The notes beneath the pieces were generated by a model. The model searched no databases. It was not told where the DNA came from and worked only from the letters and a program-made list of their open reading frames with translations. A stretch of 44,805 nucleotides of DNA, from positions 1-44,805 of the forward strand of contig JAAHHJ010000010.1 of the NCBI GenBank assembly GCA_010692425.1, given 5' to 3'. The DNA comes from Symploca sp. SIO3C6 (GTDB taxonomy: Bacteria > Cyanobacteriota > Cyanobacteriia > Cyanobacteriales > Coleofasciculaceae). The stretch's first letter is position 1; each line of letters starts with the position of its first letter. The translations under genes were made by a program, and so were the position numbers. This document shows, piece after piece, positions 18,839 through 28,836 of this stretch.

Positions 18839-19101
18839 TTATAATCCAATGGCGTCTGTAGTATCAGCACCGTCAAAGATAGCTGTAGCTATGCCAATAG
18901 CATCAGTGAAGTTAGATTTAATCAAAGTAGAGTTACTAAAGTCCGCATTGGTTACATCTGCTCCAATTGCTAGGCCGTCGATAAACGTAATCCCGGTTGC
19001 ATCAACATTAGTCAAGTTTGCGTTAGTCAGATCTGCCTTATCTAGGTTAGCAGTGGGCTGACCTGCTGTGTCGAGTGATTGTTCCCTGTTTTCACTTATT
19101 C
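18839..19101 (-). pseudogene. Pentapeptide-repeat protein fragment
   Basis: A frame open from after TGA (19102-19104) to TAA (18839-18841). It reads as A(D/N)LxN repeats: TANLDKADLTNANLTNVD, then ADVTNADFSNSTLIKSNFTD, then a looser end. This is the typical right-handed beta-helix pentapeptide family. No ATG, GTG or TTG precedes the repeats in frame, so the 5' part is missing. The sequence next to the break, GCTTGCTGAATAAGTGAAAA, resembles cyanobacterial IS ends, which would explain the truncation (inference). Confidence 0.7.
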
Positions 19102-19412
19102 AGCAAGCCCTAGATACTACGCAAGTATAGCAGTACCTATTAAGGTTAGGACAAGCTAAATCGCTAGAACTTTGTCAAATTCACCCCTTCTGCCTTGGAG
19201 CCTTCTGCCCTGGAGCCTTGCGCGTAGCGCTATATGTTGCAAAAGGCAGTTGGGAGAGGCTTGTCCTGATAAAAAATAAGTTGCTGCAATTTTTGTCTTT
19301 TTGTTTGACAAGACAAAAGTTCTAGCTCAAAGTGATGATTTTCTGGCACTAGAGAAAAATATCATGCAATCTTCAAAGGTTTCCCAGGAAGTTCCATATT
19401 GATACTTTTTGA
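19102..19412. other. Repeat-bearing gap
   Basis: No gene. It carries CCTTGGAGCCTTCTGCCCTGG-like short repeats (about 19192-19222) that share the GGAGCC unit with 37541-37564. A GGACAAGC/GCTTGTCC inverted pair near 19149 and 19259 may bound a small decayed repeat element. Confidence 0.4.
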
Positions 19413-19715
19413 TTAGGACTTATAGTGATTTGAAAAACAGGATTTACCGTATAGGGTTGGTTCAAAATCCAGACAGTCAACAGCATCTTCAGTGAGCGCT
19501 TTACAAGGATGAACTGTGCATTTCAGATAGTGACAACCTGTGAAATAAACGCAGCGATTGCACGGGATCGAATGCAACTTTTTCAACTGAGCACAACTTT
19601 CCCGCCAGGCGACAGCAACTGCATACAAAAAACCAACCAACAACGTTAGCAGAGATAGCGAACATAGCAATACTCTTGCTATTAACATTGTCTTGCTCAG
19701 AACGGCTTCCATCAT
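19413..19715 (-). CDS. Small Cys-rich membrane protein
   Basis: A 100-aa protein with one N-terminal membrane helix (about residues 8-33). It is followed by a soluble part with seven cysteines in a pattern such as CNRCVYFTGCHYLKCTVHP and then DCLDFEP. The Cys pairs suggest a metal or Fe-S site, or disulfides. I recognise it as a conserved cyanobacterial protein of unknown function. ATG at 19715 or the next ATG both keep the helix. It stands alone, with large gaps on both sides. Confidence 0.65.
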   Translation of the reverse strand: MMEAVLSKTMLIARVLLCSLSLLTLLVGFLYAVAVAWRESCAQLKKLHSIPCNRCVYFTGCHYLKCTVHPCKALTEDAVDCLDFEPTLYGKSCFSNHYKS

Positions 19716-20424
19716 AAGTTATTACCTTACTGTCAGATTTTGAGTTTGCATCACTTTTTAGTTCAGATTTTCATAATTAAAAAATTAATTAGATTTCAAT
19801 TTTTAGCAATTATCTGAGGAATACTTCATTGCTGTATATAAATAAGAAAAAGGAGTTGAAGAATATCTCAGTTAAAGAATGTATTGCTCACAACTCCTTC
19901 GTAGCGTAGCTGTTGGGTGAGGGTAATTCTACAAGTCAAACTCTGATTTCAATTTACTTATCCAAGTCTTAATCCTTGGCTCCGTAAACTTAGACTGTTT
20001 ATTTTCATACAATACCTAAACCACAAAATTACCATTTTTGACGGTTTTAGACTTGTTAAACCCATAGCTATCAGTAGATAAATGCCCAAAAGTCGTACTA
20101 CTTTGATCTGATATTTTTTATACCGAAACCATTGATTATTGTTTTCATTGCGTATGCCCTAAAAAATTAACATCATAGTTAAAGTGTTGAAATTTTTGAT
20201 TTTTTGAAGGTTATAAAAATCAATCTTCTTCAAGATTTCTCCCCTTGAAAAGTTAATTTATAGAACTTACGCATTGACAGGGAAGTCAAAATTTAAATAT
20301 TTGAACTTAAACTAAAATCAAGAGTCAATCAAGGCAGGATACAGTTAAGGCAAACATTCTACGTTATAGTCTCAGGAGTTTTTCTTGATATGTATTTTAG
20401 GTTAACGTGGCGATTCTTAAACAA
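19716..20424. other. 709-bp gap downstream of the antenna operon
   Basis: No supported gene. AAGGAGTTG at 19850 pairs with CAACTCCTT at 19891-19899 (9-bp arms, long loop). A start-less open frame on the minus strand at about 19970-20145 has no family resemblance. The terminator of the antenna operon should be here, but I do not see a clear one. Confidence 0.35.
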
Positions 20425-21477
20425 TCAAGAAATTAAGCTTAATCCAGCCACAAGTAAAGCCAATGTCAGAAAGCCAGCAAAGACAGCTCTCAATGAATCC
20501 CCCTCATTAAGTTGCCCTCCTCTAGAACGAGCTCTCAAAGCATGCCAGCTATGACCTCCCAAAAATACTAAACCGAGAACAAACTGAATAGCTACGGCTC
20601 CTTGGCGATAAGTACCGTAAAATTCAGTTGGAAAAACTGTAGTATTGTATGCCAAAAAGTAGCAAGAAATAAAAGCCATTAAAGACAAAGCAGCCAAAGA
20701 GTAGGAAAGAATTGCATCTCCACTAAAAATTACAGCCTGCTTAACCCAACTAAAAGGTTCAGTAACAATGTGCCATGTACCACCAGCAATACAAAGTACA
20801 CCAATCCAAATATGACCGCCAATAACATCCTCTAGATTATTAACAGCTGCCATTCCCTGGGGATTCCAATTGCCATCAGCAAAGCCGAAGAGATAACCGA
20901 AGATTGTAAATGGGTCAATAGTCGGCGCAGTAATCAGGCGCACATCTCCAATTGCAGTGTCATAAATGCCACCAAAGAACATCGCCTTCAGCACCAATCC
21001 CAACGCACCCAGTCCCAGGAAAATCAGGTGATGCCCCAAAATGAAACTCAGTTTCTTGGCATCACTCCATTCATAATGAAATTTAGGGGCACGACCATCC
21101 CCATCTTTCAAGATTGCTGGACCTCTAAAGGTATGAAAAAGGCCACCTGCACCTAAAACAGCGGATGCAGCTAGATGTAGCATGCCAATCACAAAGTAGG
21201 GATAGGTATCAACCACCACACCTCCGGAACCTATACCCCAGCCCAAACTGGCTAAGTGAGGTAGTAGAGTCAGTCCCTGCTCAGAAATTGGCTGGCTGGG
21301 CACCAAGCGACCAACTTCTGAGATCGTAGTTGCCCCAGCCCAAAACATAATTAAACCTGCATGAGCTAGATGAGCTCCCAGTAATTGACCTGATAAATCG
21401 GTGAGACGGGCATTACCAGCTAACCAGTCAAGATTTGGGCTTGCTGTCGCCCGAGTCGTCTCAGTAGTAGTTGTCAC
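20425..21477 (-). CDS. Pcb/IsiA-type chlorophyll-binding antenna protein
   Basis: A 350-aa six-helix chlorophyll a antenna of the CP43-like (IsiA/Pcb, CBP) family in the thylakoid membrane. Conserved features are [19 protein letters not shown] near the N-terminus, [11 protein letters not shown], the [13 protein letters not shown] helix, [29 protein letters not shown], and [14 protein letters not shown] at the end. Pairs of membrane His residues serve as chlorophyll ligands. It lacks the large lumenal loop of true CP43 (PsbC, about 460 aa). Last of four tandem paralogues, 266 bp after the isiA-like gene, it could be transcribed separately. Partner photosystem is not predictable. Confidence 0.9.
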   Translation of the reverse strand: MTTTTETTRATASPNLDWLAGNARLTDLSGQLLGAHLAHAGLIMFWAGATTISEVGRLVPSQPISEQGLTLLPHLASLGWGIGSGGVVVDTYPYFVIGMLHLAASAVLGAGGLFHTFRGPAILKDGDGRAPKFHYEWSDAKKLSFILGHHLIFLGLGALGLVLKAMFFGGIYDTAIGDVRLITAPTIDPFTIFGYLFGFADGNWNPQGMAAVNNLEDVIGGHIWIGVLCIAGGTWHIVTEPFSWVKQAVIFSGDAILSYSLAALSLMAFISCYFLAYNTTVFPTEFYGTYRQGAVAIQFVLGLVFLGGHSWHALRARSRGGQLNEGDSLRAVFAGFLTLALLVAGLSLIS

Positions 21478-21743
21478 GATATCTCCTTATTCCCTAAACT
21501 TCAAATTGCTAAACTTCAAATTGGGTCTTGTCCCGGATAGGGTAACAGGTCAGCTATAGTCCTCTTGTCCCGAGCATAGCCGCCTGTCACCCTAAAAATT
21601 GTATTTTTGGAACTAGAGATTAGCTCTGCCGAAGGATGCCCAGAGGGATATAGGGGCAGTGATCAAGGCGATTTCGCAGTGGGTTTCAAAAAACTTGGTA
21701 TCTGAAACCGATTTGCAAGGAACAAGCTGCACCCTTAACTTCT

Positions 21744-22841
21744 CTATTCAGCAGAGGTAGCAGCAGCCGGCTTTGCTTCTGCTGCTGGTTGATTGATAGA
21801 AGTACCTGCTTTTGGAATTGCAGCCTCATCTAAAGCTTTGGTGATTCGCTTAAAGTCAAAGCCGATTGCTCGCAGTGCGTGCCAGAGATGACCCTGTAGG
21901 AAGAAGAAGCCCAAGAAGAAATGGGCGTTTGCTAGCCAACAGCGAGCCGTGTGGGCACCATTGGGCAACTCTACAGTATCAGCAAAATAGGGGGTAATGC
22001 CGAGCTTGACTTCTAGAACAGGACCATAGAATTCCACGGGATAAGCTAAGGTATTAACTGCGCAGAAGTAAGTCGCCACAAACGCCGCTAGGGCAATACC
22101 ACCGAGAGAGTAAGAGAGAATAGCTTCACCGGAGAAGATCAAAAGCTTCTTAGCCCATTGCATCGGTGGGGTGATAATGTGCCAAATACCGCCGCCAATT
22201 AGCAGGAAACCAACATAAATATGACCGCCGATCAAATCCTCTAAGTTGTCAACCGAAGCAAAATGGGTTTGATAACCATAGATTACCCAAGGATTAAGAG
22301 TTGGTTCAGTAACTAGTCGTACTTCCTCAATGGTGGAATCGTAGATTCCCCCCCAATACATCGCCTTGGCAACAAACAACAAAGCCCCAGCTCCCAGGAA
22401 AATCAGGTGATGCCCCAAAATGAAGCCCAACTTGTTGGGGTCATCCCATTCAAAGTGAAATTTCTTAGCACGACCTGAAGCCTGTTTCAAGTCATTTTCA
22501 CCCTTAAAGGTGTGAAACAGAGCACCTGCACCGAGAACGGCTGATGAAACCAGGTGTATTGCTCCCACTACGAGATAGGGATAGGTATCTATAATCACGC
22601 CCCCCGAACCGACACCAAAACCTAAAGTCGCTAGATGAGGTAGTAAAATTAGTCCCTGTTCGCCCATAGGCAATTCAGGATTATAGCGAGAGATTTCAAA
22701 CAGAGTAAAGGCTCCAGCCCAAAAAGTGATCAGTGCTGCCTGGGCTACATGAGCAGCGATAAATAAACCAGAGAGGTTAGCAAAGCGGGAGTTACCTGCC
22801 CACCAGTCGAACTTGACATTAGGATTTCCGTAGGCTTGCAT
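21744..22841 (-). CDS. isiA: Iron-stress chlorophyll-binding protein IsiA
   Basis: A 365-aa CP43-like protein. Among the four paralogues this one has the classical IsiA N-terminus, [20 protein letters not shown], and [20 protein letters not shown]. IsiA forms rings round photosystem I under iron limitation (family knowledge). Six membrane helices are visible, ending at [19 protein letters not shown]. It is longer than usual because of an Ala/Pro/Glu-rich tail of about 30 residues ([20 protein letters not shown] and more). It is third in the four-gene cluster. Iron (Fur) control is known for isiA, but I see no convincing Fur box here. The symbol rests on the N-terminal match. Confidence 0.82.
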   Translation of the reverse strand: MQAYGNPNVKFDWWAGNSRFANLSGLFIAAHVAQAALITFWAGAFTLFEISRYNPELPMGEQGLILLPHLATLGFGVGSGGVIIDTYPYLVVGAIHLVSSAVLGAGALFHTFKGENDLKQASGRAKKFHFEWDDPNKLGFILGHHLIFLGAGALLFVAKAMYWGGIYDSTIEEVRLVTEPTLNPWVIYGYQTHFASVDNLEDLIGGHIYVGFLLIGGGIWHIITPPMQWAKKLLIFSGEAILSYSLGGIALAAFVATYFCAVNTLAYPVEFYGPVLEVKLGITPYFADTVELPNGAHTARCWLANAHFFLGFFFLQGHLWHALRAIGFDFKRITKALDEAAIPKAGTSINQPAAEAKPAAATSAE

Positions 22842-22915
22842 TGTTGAGTTGATCCTCGTGTTTAGTTTTGTTAGTGATCATTGAATTTGAAAAGACAAGT
22901 TATCAATTGCCAGAT

Positions 22916-24394
22916 TTAGCTTCCTAAACCTTGGATAATTTGCAGCAGCTGTTGGCTGTTATTCAAAATGAGATAAGCAAAGATAGCTCCTCCAACCCCA
23001 CCGACGAGGAAGCTAATGCTGAACTGGCTCCAAGCTTCAGCAGTTTTGAGGTTATCTGGTAGCTCGCCAATTACAGGTTGGTTGGGTACAAAGCTAGCAC
23101 GTCCGTAAATTGAAAGACCAATCGACAGAATCAGTACTAGAGTAATTGTTGCCAACAGTCCAGTTAAATTTGCTAGTTCTGAATCACGCAATGGACCGAG
23201 TTTGATAAATGGTCCAATTAGGAAGTAGCCGTGAGCCATGCCAATTTCCATTCCCCGAGATAGAGGCGAAAGATTCGTACGATAAATCGGCAGGTTCTTC
23301 AGAAAGGTTAGAGTAAAGTCAGAAGCATTAACTGGTGTATTTAGATTTCCCACCTCTGGAACTGTTGTGGGAGTTACAAAATCTCCTTGTTGGAAATTAA
23401 ACCCTGCAGCTTTGGCCCGGACACGCAGGGCGTGCCAGATGTGACCAAACAAAAACAGTAGTGCAAAGACAAATTGGAACGCAGCTAACCAAGTCCTGGT
23501 GGTAACTACCCCAGTTTCCGTCGTAGAAAGACCAACAGAACCATAAAAAACTGAAGGGTAGACGGTGTCATTGACAGTTACGAAGTAGGCAGCAAAGAAA
23601 CCCATATAAGCTAAGGCACCGAGACTGTAAGACAGGTAAGCTTCCCCTGACCAAAACAGCACTTGCCTTGCCCAAGCAAAGGGTTTGGAGAAAATGTGCC
23701 AAATACCACCACCGATACATAGCAAGCCTACCCAGATATGACCTCCAACCACATCTTCAAGATTATCGACACTTGCCATACCTTCACTACCGTGAAGACC
23801 AATAAGATAGCCAAAAATTCGACCAGCGTTGAGTGTTGGTTCACTAATGATTCGTACTGATGCCTCTGCTGGGTCATAAAGACCTCCTACAAACATAGCT
23901 TTAACCACCAGTAACCAAGCTCCTAAACCTAGCAGGATCAGGTGAATGCCGATAATGCTAGTCATCTTGTCATGATCACGCCAGTCATAGCCGAAAAAGC
24001 CGGAAAAACTTTTTGTTTGCGGCAAAATTTCAGGACCAAGTAGAGCATGGTAGATGCCACCAGCACCTAGTACTGCTGAACTGACTAGATGAAGCGTTCC
24101 AATCACAAAATAGGGATATGTATCTACAATTTGTCCCCCTTCCCCGACACCAAAGCCGAGAGTGGTAAGGTGAGGCAGTAGGATTAAGCCCTGCTCGTAC
24201 ATTGGCTGGGTAGAATCATATTGGGAGAGTTCAAAGAAAGTCATTGCCCCAGCCCAAAGGACGATTAACCCGGCGTGAGCAATATGGGCACCCAGTAGCT
24301 TGCCAGAGAGCTCAACAAAACGAGCATTTCCTGCCCACCAGCCTACTTGGGGAATTTGAGGTCTTGTGGTTTCAGGTACTGTAGCAGTAGTCAT
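22916..24394 (-). CDS. Pcb/IsiA antenna protein fused to a PsaL-like domain
   Basis: A 492-aa two-domain protein. Residues 1-345 form a six-helix CP43-like chlorophyll antenna ([56 protein letters not shown]). Residues 365-492 resemble photosystem I subunit [41 protein letters not shown], then two further helices. PsaL holds PSI trimers together, so the fusion should dock antenna at PSI (inference, also proposed for this known CBP type). It is second in the cluster and overlaps the first gene by one base (TGATG), so translation is coupled. Confidence 0.9.
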   Translation of the reverse strand: MTTATVPETTRPQIPQVGWWAGNARFVELSGKLLGAHIAHAGLIVLWAGAMTFFELSQYDSTQPMYEQGLILLPHLTTLGFGVGEGGQIVDTYPYFVIGTLHLVSSAVLGAGGIYHALLGPEILPQTKSFSGFFGYDWRDHDKMTSIIGIHLILLGLGAWLLVVKAMFVGGLYDPAEASVRIISEPTLNAGRIFGYLIGLHGSEGMASVDNLEDVVGGHIWVGLLCIGGGIWHIFSKPFAWARQVLFWSGEAYLSYSLGALAYMGFFAAYFVTVNDTVYPSVFYGSVGLSTTETGVVTTRTWLAAFQFVFALLFLFGHIWHALRVRAKAAGFNFQQGDFVTPTTVPEVGNLNTPVNASDFTLTFLKNLPIYRTNLSPLSRGMEIGMAHGYFLIGPFIKLGPLRDSELANLTGLLATITLVLILSIGLSIYGRASFVPNQPVIGELPDNLKTAEAWSQFSISFLVGGVGGAIFAYLILNNSQQLLQIIQGLGS

Positions 24395-25434
24395 CAGTTC
24401 ACCTCATCTGGCATTTGTTGTACAACTTTACCCTGACGGAAGTCAAAACCAGCTGCCTGTAGAGCGTGCCAGATATGACCTTGTAAGAAGAAGAAGCCAA
24501 GCCAGAAATGGGCATTAGCTAACCAGACGCGGGAGGTTAAAACCTCTCCTTCACTGTAGAAGCGAGGGAACTGGTTAAAGTCAAGACTTAAAGCAGGTCC
24601 AAAGAACTCGACGGGAAATACTACTGTGTTGACGGCAACAAACAAAGTGGCAATAAAAGCCATTAGGCTCAGCGCGCCGATACTATAGGATAGGTAAGCT
24701 TCTCCCGACCAAATGAAGAGGCCTTGAGTCCAAGCAAAAGGTTGAGTTTTGATATGCCAGATGCCTCCTAAGATGCAGAGGATGCCAACATAAATATGCC
24801 CACCGATGACGTCTTCAAGATTATCGACACCAGCCAGCCAAAATTGACCTCCGCTACCGAATAAGTAGCCAAAAATCACCACTGGATTAAGCGTGGGTGC
24901 AGAAATTGCCCGCACTTGGCTGATGGTAGAGTCATAAAGTCCGCCCAAGAACATGGCTTTGGCTACTAACAGGAAGGCTCCAAAACCTAGCAGCACTAGG
25001 TGAATGCCTAAAATGGTAGTCATTTTATTGGCATCAGACCAACGATAGCCAAAAAAATCAAATTGGTTCTCCAGGACTTCTGGCCCTTTTAAAGCATGGA
25101 AGATGCCACCAATTCCTAAGAAAGCAGAACTAATTATGTGGATGGCACCAATTGCAAAATATGGAAAGGTATCGATAACTTGACCACCCTCGCCAACTCC
25201 AAAACCCAGTCGAGCCAAGTTAGGTAATACAATCAAGCCCTGCTCATACATGGGCAAAGCTGAGTTAAAGCGAGATACTTCAAACAGGGTAATCGCCCCA
25301 GCCCAAAACACGATCAAGCCAGCATGGGCAACATGGGCACCCAGTAATTTTCCCGAAAGGTCACTTAAGCGGGCATTTCCTGACCACCAGGGAATTGTAG
25401 TTTCCTCTCCCGGTGGAGCAGTTGCTGTTGTCAT
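24394..25434 (-). CDS. Pcb/IsiA-type chlorophyll-binding antenna protein
   Basis: A 346-aa CP43-like antenna protein and first gene of the four-gene operon. N-terminal [20 protein letters not shown], then [40 protein letters not shown] and a C-terminal [20 protein letters not shown] give the usual six-helix fold with His ligands. The stop shares a base with the next ATG. A ribosome site (AAGGAGG) stands ten or so bases before the ATG. Chlorophyll a binding at the thylakoid is expected. It may serve PSI or PSII. It is not PsbC, because the large lumenal loop is missing. Confidence 0.9.
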   Translation of the reverse strand: MTTATAPPGEETTIPWWSGNARLSDLSGKLLGAHVAHAGLIVFWAGAITLFEVSRFNSALPMYEQGLIVLPNLARLGFGVGEGGQVIDTFPYFAIGAIHIISSAFLGIGGIFHALKGPEVLENQFDFFGYRWSDANKMTTILGIHLVLLGFGAFLLVAKAMFLGGLYDSTISQVRAISAPTLNPVVIFGYLFGSGGQFWLAGVDNLEDVIGGHIYVGILCILGGIWHIKTQPFAWTQGLFIWSGEAYLSYSIGALSLMAFIATLFVAVNTVVFPVEFFGPALSLDFNQFPRFYSEGEVLTSRVWLANAHFWLGFFFLQGHIWHALQAAGFDFRQGKVVQQMPDEVN

Positions 25435-25844
25435 CGCGATTTGCCTCCTTAGATATTCCTTGACTAGAGTCAGAGTTTCAGGCTGCGAGTTTTCTCTACT
25501 ACCAGCAGACCTTATTGAGATCTATAATCAACAAACTAGAACTTGAAGTCAAGTCCGATCTAGACAAAATTTTATTAAGTTTTCTTTAATTAAAGGATTC
25601 CCAAACCCCATAACCTCAATATATCTTTCAGGTATGATCTTGAAATATCAAGCCTTTCAGCTTCTTAATTCCATGTAATTGAACTGGCTGTGGTAATTGC
25701 TTGGTGATTACCTGTTAGTCATAACTGATCATTGAAAAATCTGTTAAGGCTGATCAATTCAGAATAAGCTTCTCAATTAGTAAAATTAACTACTGAAAAT
25801 GACGACCTCAAAGCTGCTGCACTCTCCATAGCGATCACATTTGT

Positions 25845-25885
25845 CCAATAAACTCTCTAACTTTTGCAAGCAGAGAGTTTATTGG
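25845..25885. repeat. Perfect 14-bp inverted repeat
   Basis: CCAATAAACTCTCT at 25845-25858 and AGAGAGTTTATTGG at 25872-25885 around a 13-base loop. No T-tract follows on either strand, so it is not an ordinary terminator. It could be an RNA element in the long antenna leader, or a tiny mobile element. Confidence 0.6.
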
Positions 25886-26035
25886 AAAAAATGCCGATTT
25901 GCGTAGCTACATAATTTTTGTTATCACTTAAGAGTTCTAATTAACATTAGACCGCTAAAGTTATTATATAACCTTTGTGGCAACAAGGGCGGTCTTTAGA
26001 GCTGGAGTTTAGACTATTTAACCTTGTTAGTGTAC

Positions 26036-26051
26036 TAAACTGTACAGTTTA
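26036..26051. promoter_or_regulatory. Perfect 16-bp palindrome, operator candidate
   Basis: TAAACTGTACAGTTTA is a perfect palindrome without a loop, typical of a dimeric regulator site. Half-sites are GTAC-centred, but the spacing does not match the cyanobacterial LexA box. Confidence 0.45.
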
Positions 26052-26428
26052 AATATTGGGCGCAGAAAAATTAGACCAAGCTTGTTCAAAAAAGCTCAGA
26101 GCAATGGTGATAGTTTAAATAGATGAGCCGCGAGGGCTAAATTTAATCTTGTTTCTTTATTAAGAATAATCATCATAATATCAGAGGGTAATTAACCTCC
26201 CTTATCCGCATAGCCATATTCTAGAAGCCCCTTCTATACCTGTAGGGTTAGGAGGGGAGTATGTCACAGATTCCTGGCATAAACAGATTTGGTCTATGTT
26301 TATCAAGAGATTTTGAAAAGCGGATTTAGTATGAAAACTTACGTCAAACCATCTTGAAAACCTGATTTTTAGTAGCGATAATTCAGAAATTACCACCACA
26401 TCCAACATTTTTTGTTCAAATCCTCATG

Positions 26429-26860
26429 CTATTGATGACTATTAGGACAAGTTTGCAAATCCTGACTCATCAAGTTTTCACTCATTACTTTGTCTGCCTC
26501 TTCAGCAGGTTTTAAGCTAATCCAACCATCAATCAATTTTTTGTCAAATCCCATCTCTCGACGCTCACCCACCTGGATTAAAGGACGGCGAATTAGTATC
26601 GGATCTTCTACCATCAATTTCAGTGCTGTTTCAGCATCAATCTCTTCAGGTACCACCTCTCCCGATTTTACCCGTGGGGCAGTGCGATTGAACCACTCGT
26701 CAACTGGACGATTCCCGAAAAACAAACGCAAATTCTCCACTGTCCAAGCTTCCGTCAGTAGATTGTACGCTTGTACTTGGTGTCCTGCTGCCTTGAGTAA
26801 AGCTTTTTGCTTAGAATTGTTAATGCATCCTGGTTTTTCGTAAAACACCACTGTTGCCAT
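26429..26860 (-). CDS. ArsC/Spx-family protein, nitrogenase-associated type
   Basis: A 143-aa thioredoxin-fold protein of the ArsC family. It begins MATVVFYEKPGCINNSKQK, with a lone Cys12 in the position of the ArsC catalytic cysteine. Further family marks are FFGNRPVDEWFNRTAPRVKS and LMVEDPILIRRPLIQVGERR. The combination fits the subgroup named nitrogenase-associated protein, found in diazotrophs; its function is not established. True arsenate reductase activity is doubtful. No nif genes are in view. It diverges from the SpoIID-like gene. The last 20 residues are variable. Confidence 0.75.
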   Translation of the reverse strand: MATVVFYEKPGCINNSKQKALLKAAGHQVQAYNLLTEAWTVENLRLFFGNRPVDEWFNRTAPRVKSGEVVPEEIDAETALKLMVEDPILIRRPLIQVGERREMGFDKKLIDGWISLKPAEEADKVMSENLMSQDLQTCPNSHQ

Positions 26861-27093
26861 GGATCTATACTCCTACACACAGCTGTTAGCGATGGTTTCA
26901 AGCCTAACACCTACTAACTGTGCAAAAGCGTCCGCTATGGACATCTACAGCAACTACTCATTTCTGAGGATTTGGCTCAATAACAGCAACAGTAAGCTTA
27001 TAGCGATGAGAATCAAATCAACCTGACTAAGTTAAATTAGCAGTGAATTTAATTTCTAGTCCAGGAAATTGTGAGGAGTGAGTATATTATCCT

Positions 27094-28200
27094 ATGAAAG
27101 AACGGCACCCATTCTTTAAACCTTCGGCGCTATGGTCAATTTCCCTGTTTTCAGTCGCCGTATTTGTACCTTTGGTATTAGCTAAATCCTTATTACCCCG
27201 CTCTGAGGAGTCAGTAAAATCATCCTTAGAGACTGCTCCTGAGCAACTCCAGGAACAGATATTGAACCAGCAAGAGTGGCGCCATCGAATCATCAGTCAA
27301 AGTCTCTCATTAGATCTCAATTCTGCCACTTCCAAGGGTAAGAGCACCTCTCTAATTGCCGTTGCCAATAGTCAAAAATCCCTCTCCCCCAAGCACTCTA
27401 GCAAATCTCAACCTAGTGCTAACAACCAGACTCCAATTCCTGATTTGTCTCAGCAGCCTCCACTGGTAGAAATGCGAGTAGTTATAGCTAAAGGAGTTAA
27501 TTCTCTTGTAGTTGCTAGTTCAACACCAGCTGAGTTACTTGATGGTAATGGTAAGGTTATCGGCAAACTAACAGCAAATCAGGGAAAAAATGTTCTACCA
27601 AATGGGCCAAATATTCGTATTGGTAACTTGCAGACTGCTAAAGGAGTTTGGGTGACACCTACAAAAGAAGGACTCGTCTTTGTAGGCGAAAGCTGGTATC
27701 GAGGTGACTTACTACTAATTTCCCAAGGCGACAGTCTCTTAGCAGTTAACTACGTTGATTTAGAGTCTTACCTTAAAAGTGTAGTGGGAGCAGAAATGAA
27801 TCCGGGTTGGCCAATGGCAGCTTTGAAAGCTCAAGCTGTTGCTGCTCGCTCTTATGCCCTAGTCCATTCTTTACGACCAGCAGATGCTCTATATGACTTG
27901 GGTTCTACGCAGCGCTGGCAAGTTTACAAAGGCATGAAATCTGAATGGAATACTACTAATATAGCGGTTCAAGAAACTACCGGATTATTTCTTAGTTACA
28001 AAGGTGGAGTTGTTGAATCTATGTACGCTGCCTCCGACAGCATTGTAACTAATGTCTTTGGTGGTATGGGCATGAGCCAAAATGGAGCTAAAGATTTAGC
28101 AGTTAAAGGTTACAATTATCAAGAAATCTTAGCCAATTATTATCAAGGAGCAAGCTTAAGTTGGATTGAGAGTGGTAAAGCATCTGATCCTAAAAAATAA
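27094..28200 (+). CDS. SpoIID/LytB-domain cell-wall protein
   Basis: A 368-aa exported or membrane-anchored protein: hydrophobic segment at residues 12-32, a Ser/Gln/Pro-rich linker to about 125, then the SpoIID domain with YVDLESYLKSVVGAEMNPGW, LKAQAVAARSYAL and GMGMSQNGAKDLAVKGYNY. In endospore formers SpoIID cleaves peptidoglycan glycan strands denuded of peptides; in cyanobacteria the role is general wall remodelling at best (inference). The stretch between GVVESMYAAS and the GMGMSQ motif is much shorter than in Bacillus SpoIID, so the substrate groove may be reduced. It diverges from the ArsC-like gene and converges on a small membrane protein gene. Confidence 0.85.
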   Translation: MKERHPFFKPSALWSISLFSVAVFVPLVLAKSLLPRSEESVKSSLETAPEQLQEQILNQQEWRHRIISQSLSLDLNSATSKGKSTSLIAVANSQKSLSPKHSSKSQPSANNQTPIPDLSQQPPLVEMRVVIAKGVNSLVVASSTPAELLDGNGKVIGKLTANQGKNVLPNGPNIRIGNLQTAKGVWVTPTKEGLVFVGESWYRGDLLLISQGDSLLAVNYVDLESYLKSVVGAEMNPGWPMAALKAQAVAARSYALVHSLRPADALYDLGSTQRWQVYKGMKSEWNTTNIAVQETTGLFLSYKGGVVESMYAASDSIVTNVFGGMGMSQNGAKDLAVKGYNYQEILANYYQGASLSWIESGKASDPKK

Positions 28201-28204
28201 TCGA

Positions 28205-28275
28205 CTAGGTACTCCAGAATTCACAAGTGCTATACTAAGGTGCAATTTTTGCTCTCATCCTGGAGCTTATCCTAG
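28205..28275. terminator. Hairpin between convergent genes
   Basis: CTAGG and CTCCAG (28205-28217) pair with CTGGAG and CCTAG (28260-28275) around a long loop. It lies in the 90-bp gap between two convergent genes and probably ends transcription in both directions. No strong T-tract follows. Confidence 0.45.
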
Positions 28276-28290
28276 TTGGTAGAAGTAGAA

Positions 28291-28836
28291 TTATTTAGAA
28301 ATCAGATGCTTTTCAGAACTGGCTGATGTACCTTGAGAGATTAAGAAGGTCAGCCTTCTAAAGTCTTCCAAAGTTTTCATAAAAGCTTGATACACAACAC
28401 CTTGCTCTTTTGTCTGGCATGAATTTTCAGACAGTTCTAGGTGTTGAGATGTTTGCAGTATAGTCTCAGGTATTTTAGTATTTTCTGGTTGCCCTACTAC
28501 AGTATCAGGCACTGCTATAGTTTCAAGAAGTGGCTGCGAAGTTTCCAATGGTTCAAAGCTGTCTGAGGTATGAAGTTGAAGTTTAGGCAGTTGAGCTGTT
28601 TCTACCATTTGGTATGTGATATCATCCACTCTGCGCTCTTGTTGTATCTGAGTTGAGGTCTCTATCATCTCAGAAGCCAGTTTTGCCTGGGGTAGATTAT
28701 CTGTATTTTGTGCTACTGGTGATGTTTTGGTAGCAATTTTTACCAGTTTTACTCCCTGATCTCTTGGGCTAAAGAACCTGTGGACTAAAACCAGATAAGC
28801 AAATAAAAAGAGAACTGCGAATAGTATAGTTTCCAT
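28291..28836 (-). CDS. Small single-helix membrane protein, unknown
   Basis: 181 aa. Residues 2-22 form one membrane helix (TILFAVLFLFAYLVLVHRFF), followed by a polar, Thr/Gln/Glu-rich low-complexity region. The C-terminus is more ordered (GVVYQAFMKTLEDFRRLTFL). I recognise no domain. The N-terminus looks like a signal anchor with the rest in cytoplasm or periplasm. The upstream region is AT-rich with a doubled TATATAGTGTAAA near 28902-28927, possibly its promoter. Confidence 0.55.
   Translation of the reverse strand: METILFAVLFLFAYLVLVHRFFSPRDQGVKLVKIATKTSPVAQNTDNLPQAKLASEMIETSTQIQQERRVDDITYQMVETAQLPKLQLHTSDSFEPLETSQPLLETIAVPDTVVGQPENTKIPETILQTSQHLELSENSCQTKEQGVVYQAFMKTLEDFRRLTFLISQGTSASSEKHLISK

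Larger units (their letters stand above)
25435..26428. promoter_or_regulatory. 994-bp leader and control region of the antenna operon
   Basis: No gene is supported; a 68-codon frame near 26202-26408 looks spurious. Two striking perfect inverted repeats lie here and are listed separately (25845-25885 and 26036-26051). The antenna operon promoter must be in the part nearest 25435, but I cannot identify the -10/-35 boxes or a Fur box with confidence. Confidence 0.45.

Noticed and set aside
20425-21477. psbC (true CP43)
   Set aside because: At 350 aa it lacks the large lumenal loop of CP43, and it sits in a cluster of antenna paralogues.
26036-26051. LexA (SOS) box at the palindrome
   Set aside because: The GTAC half-sites are six bases apart, while the known cyanobacterial LexA box needs four.
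26202-26408. 68-codon open frame upstream of the antenna operon
   Set aside because: Composition is not protein-like and no conserved motif is seen.
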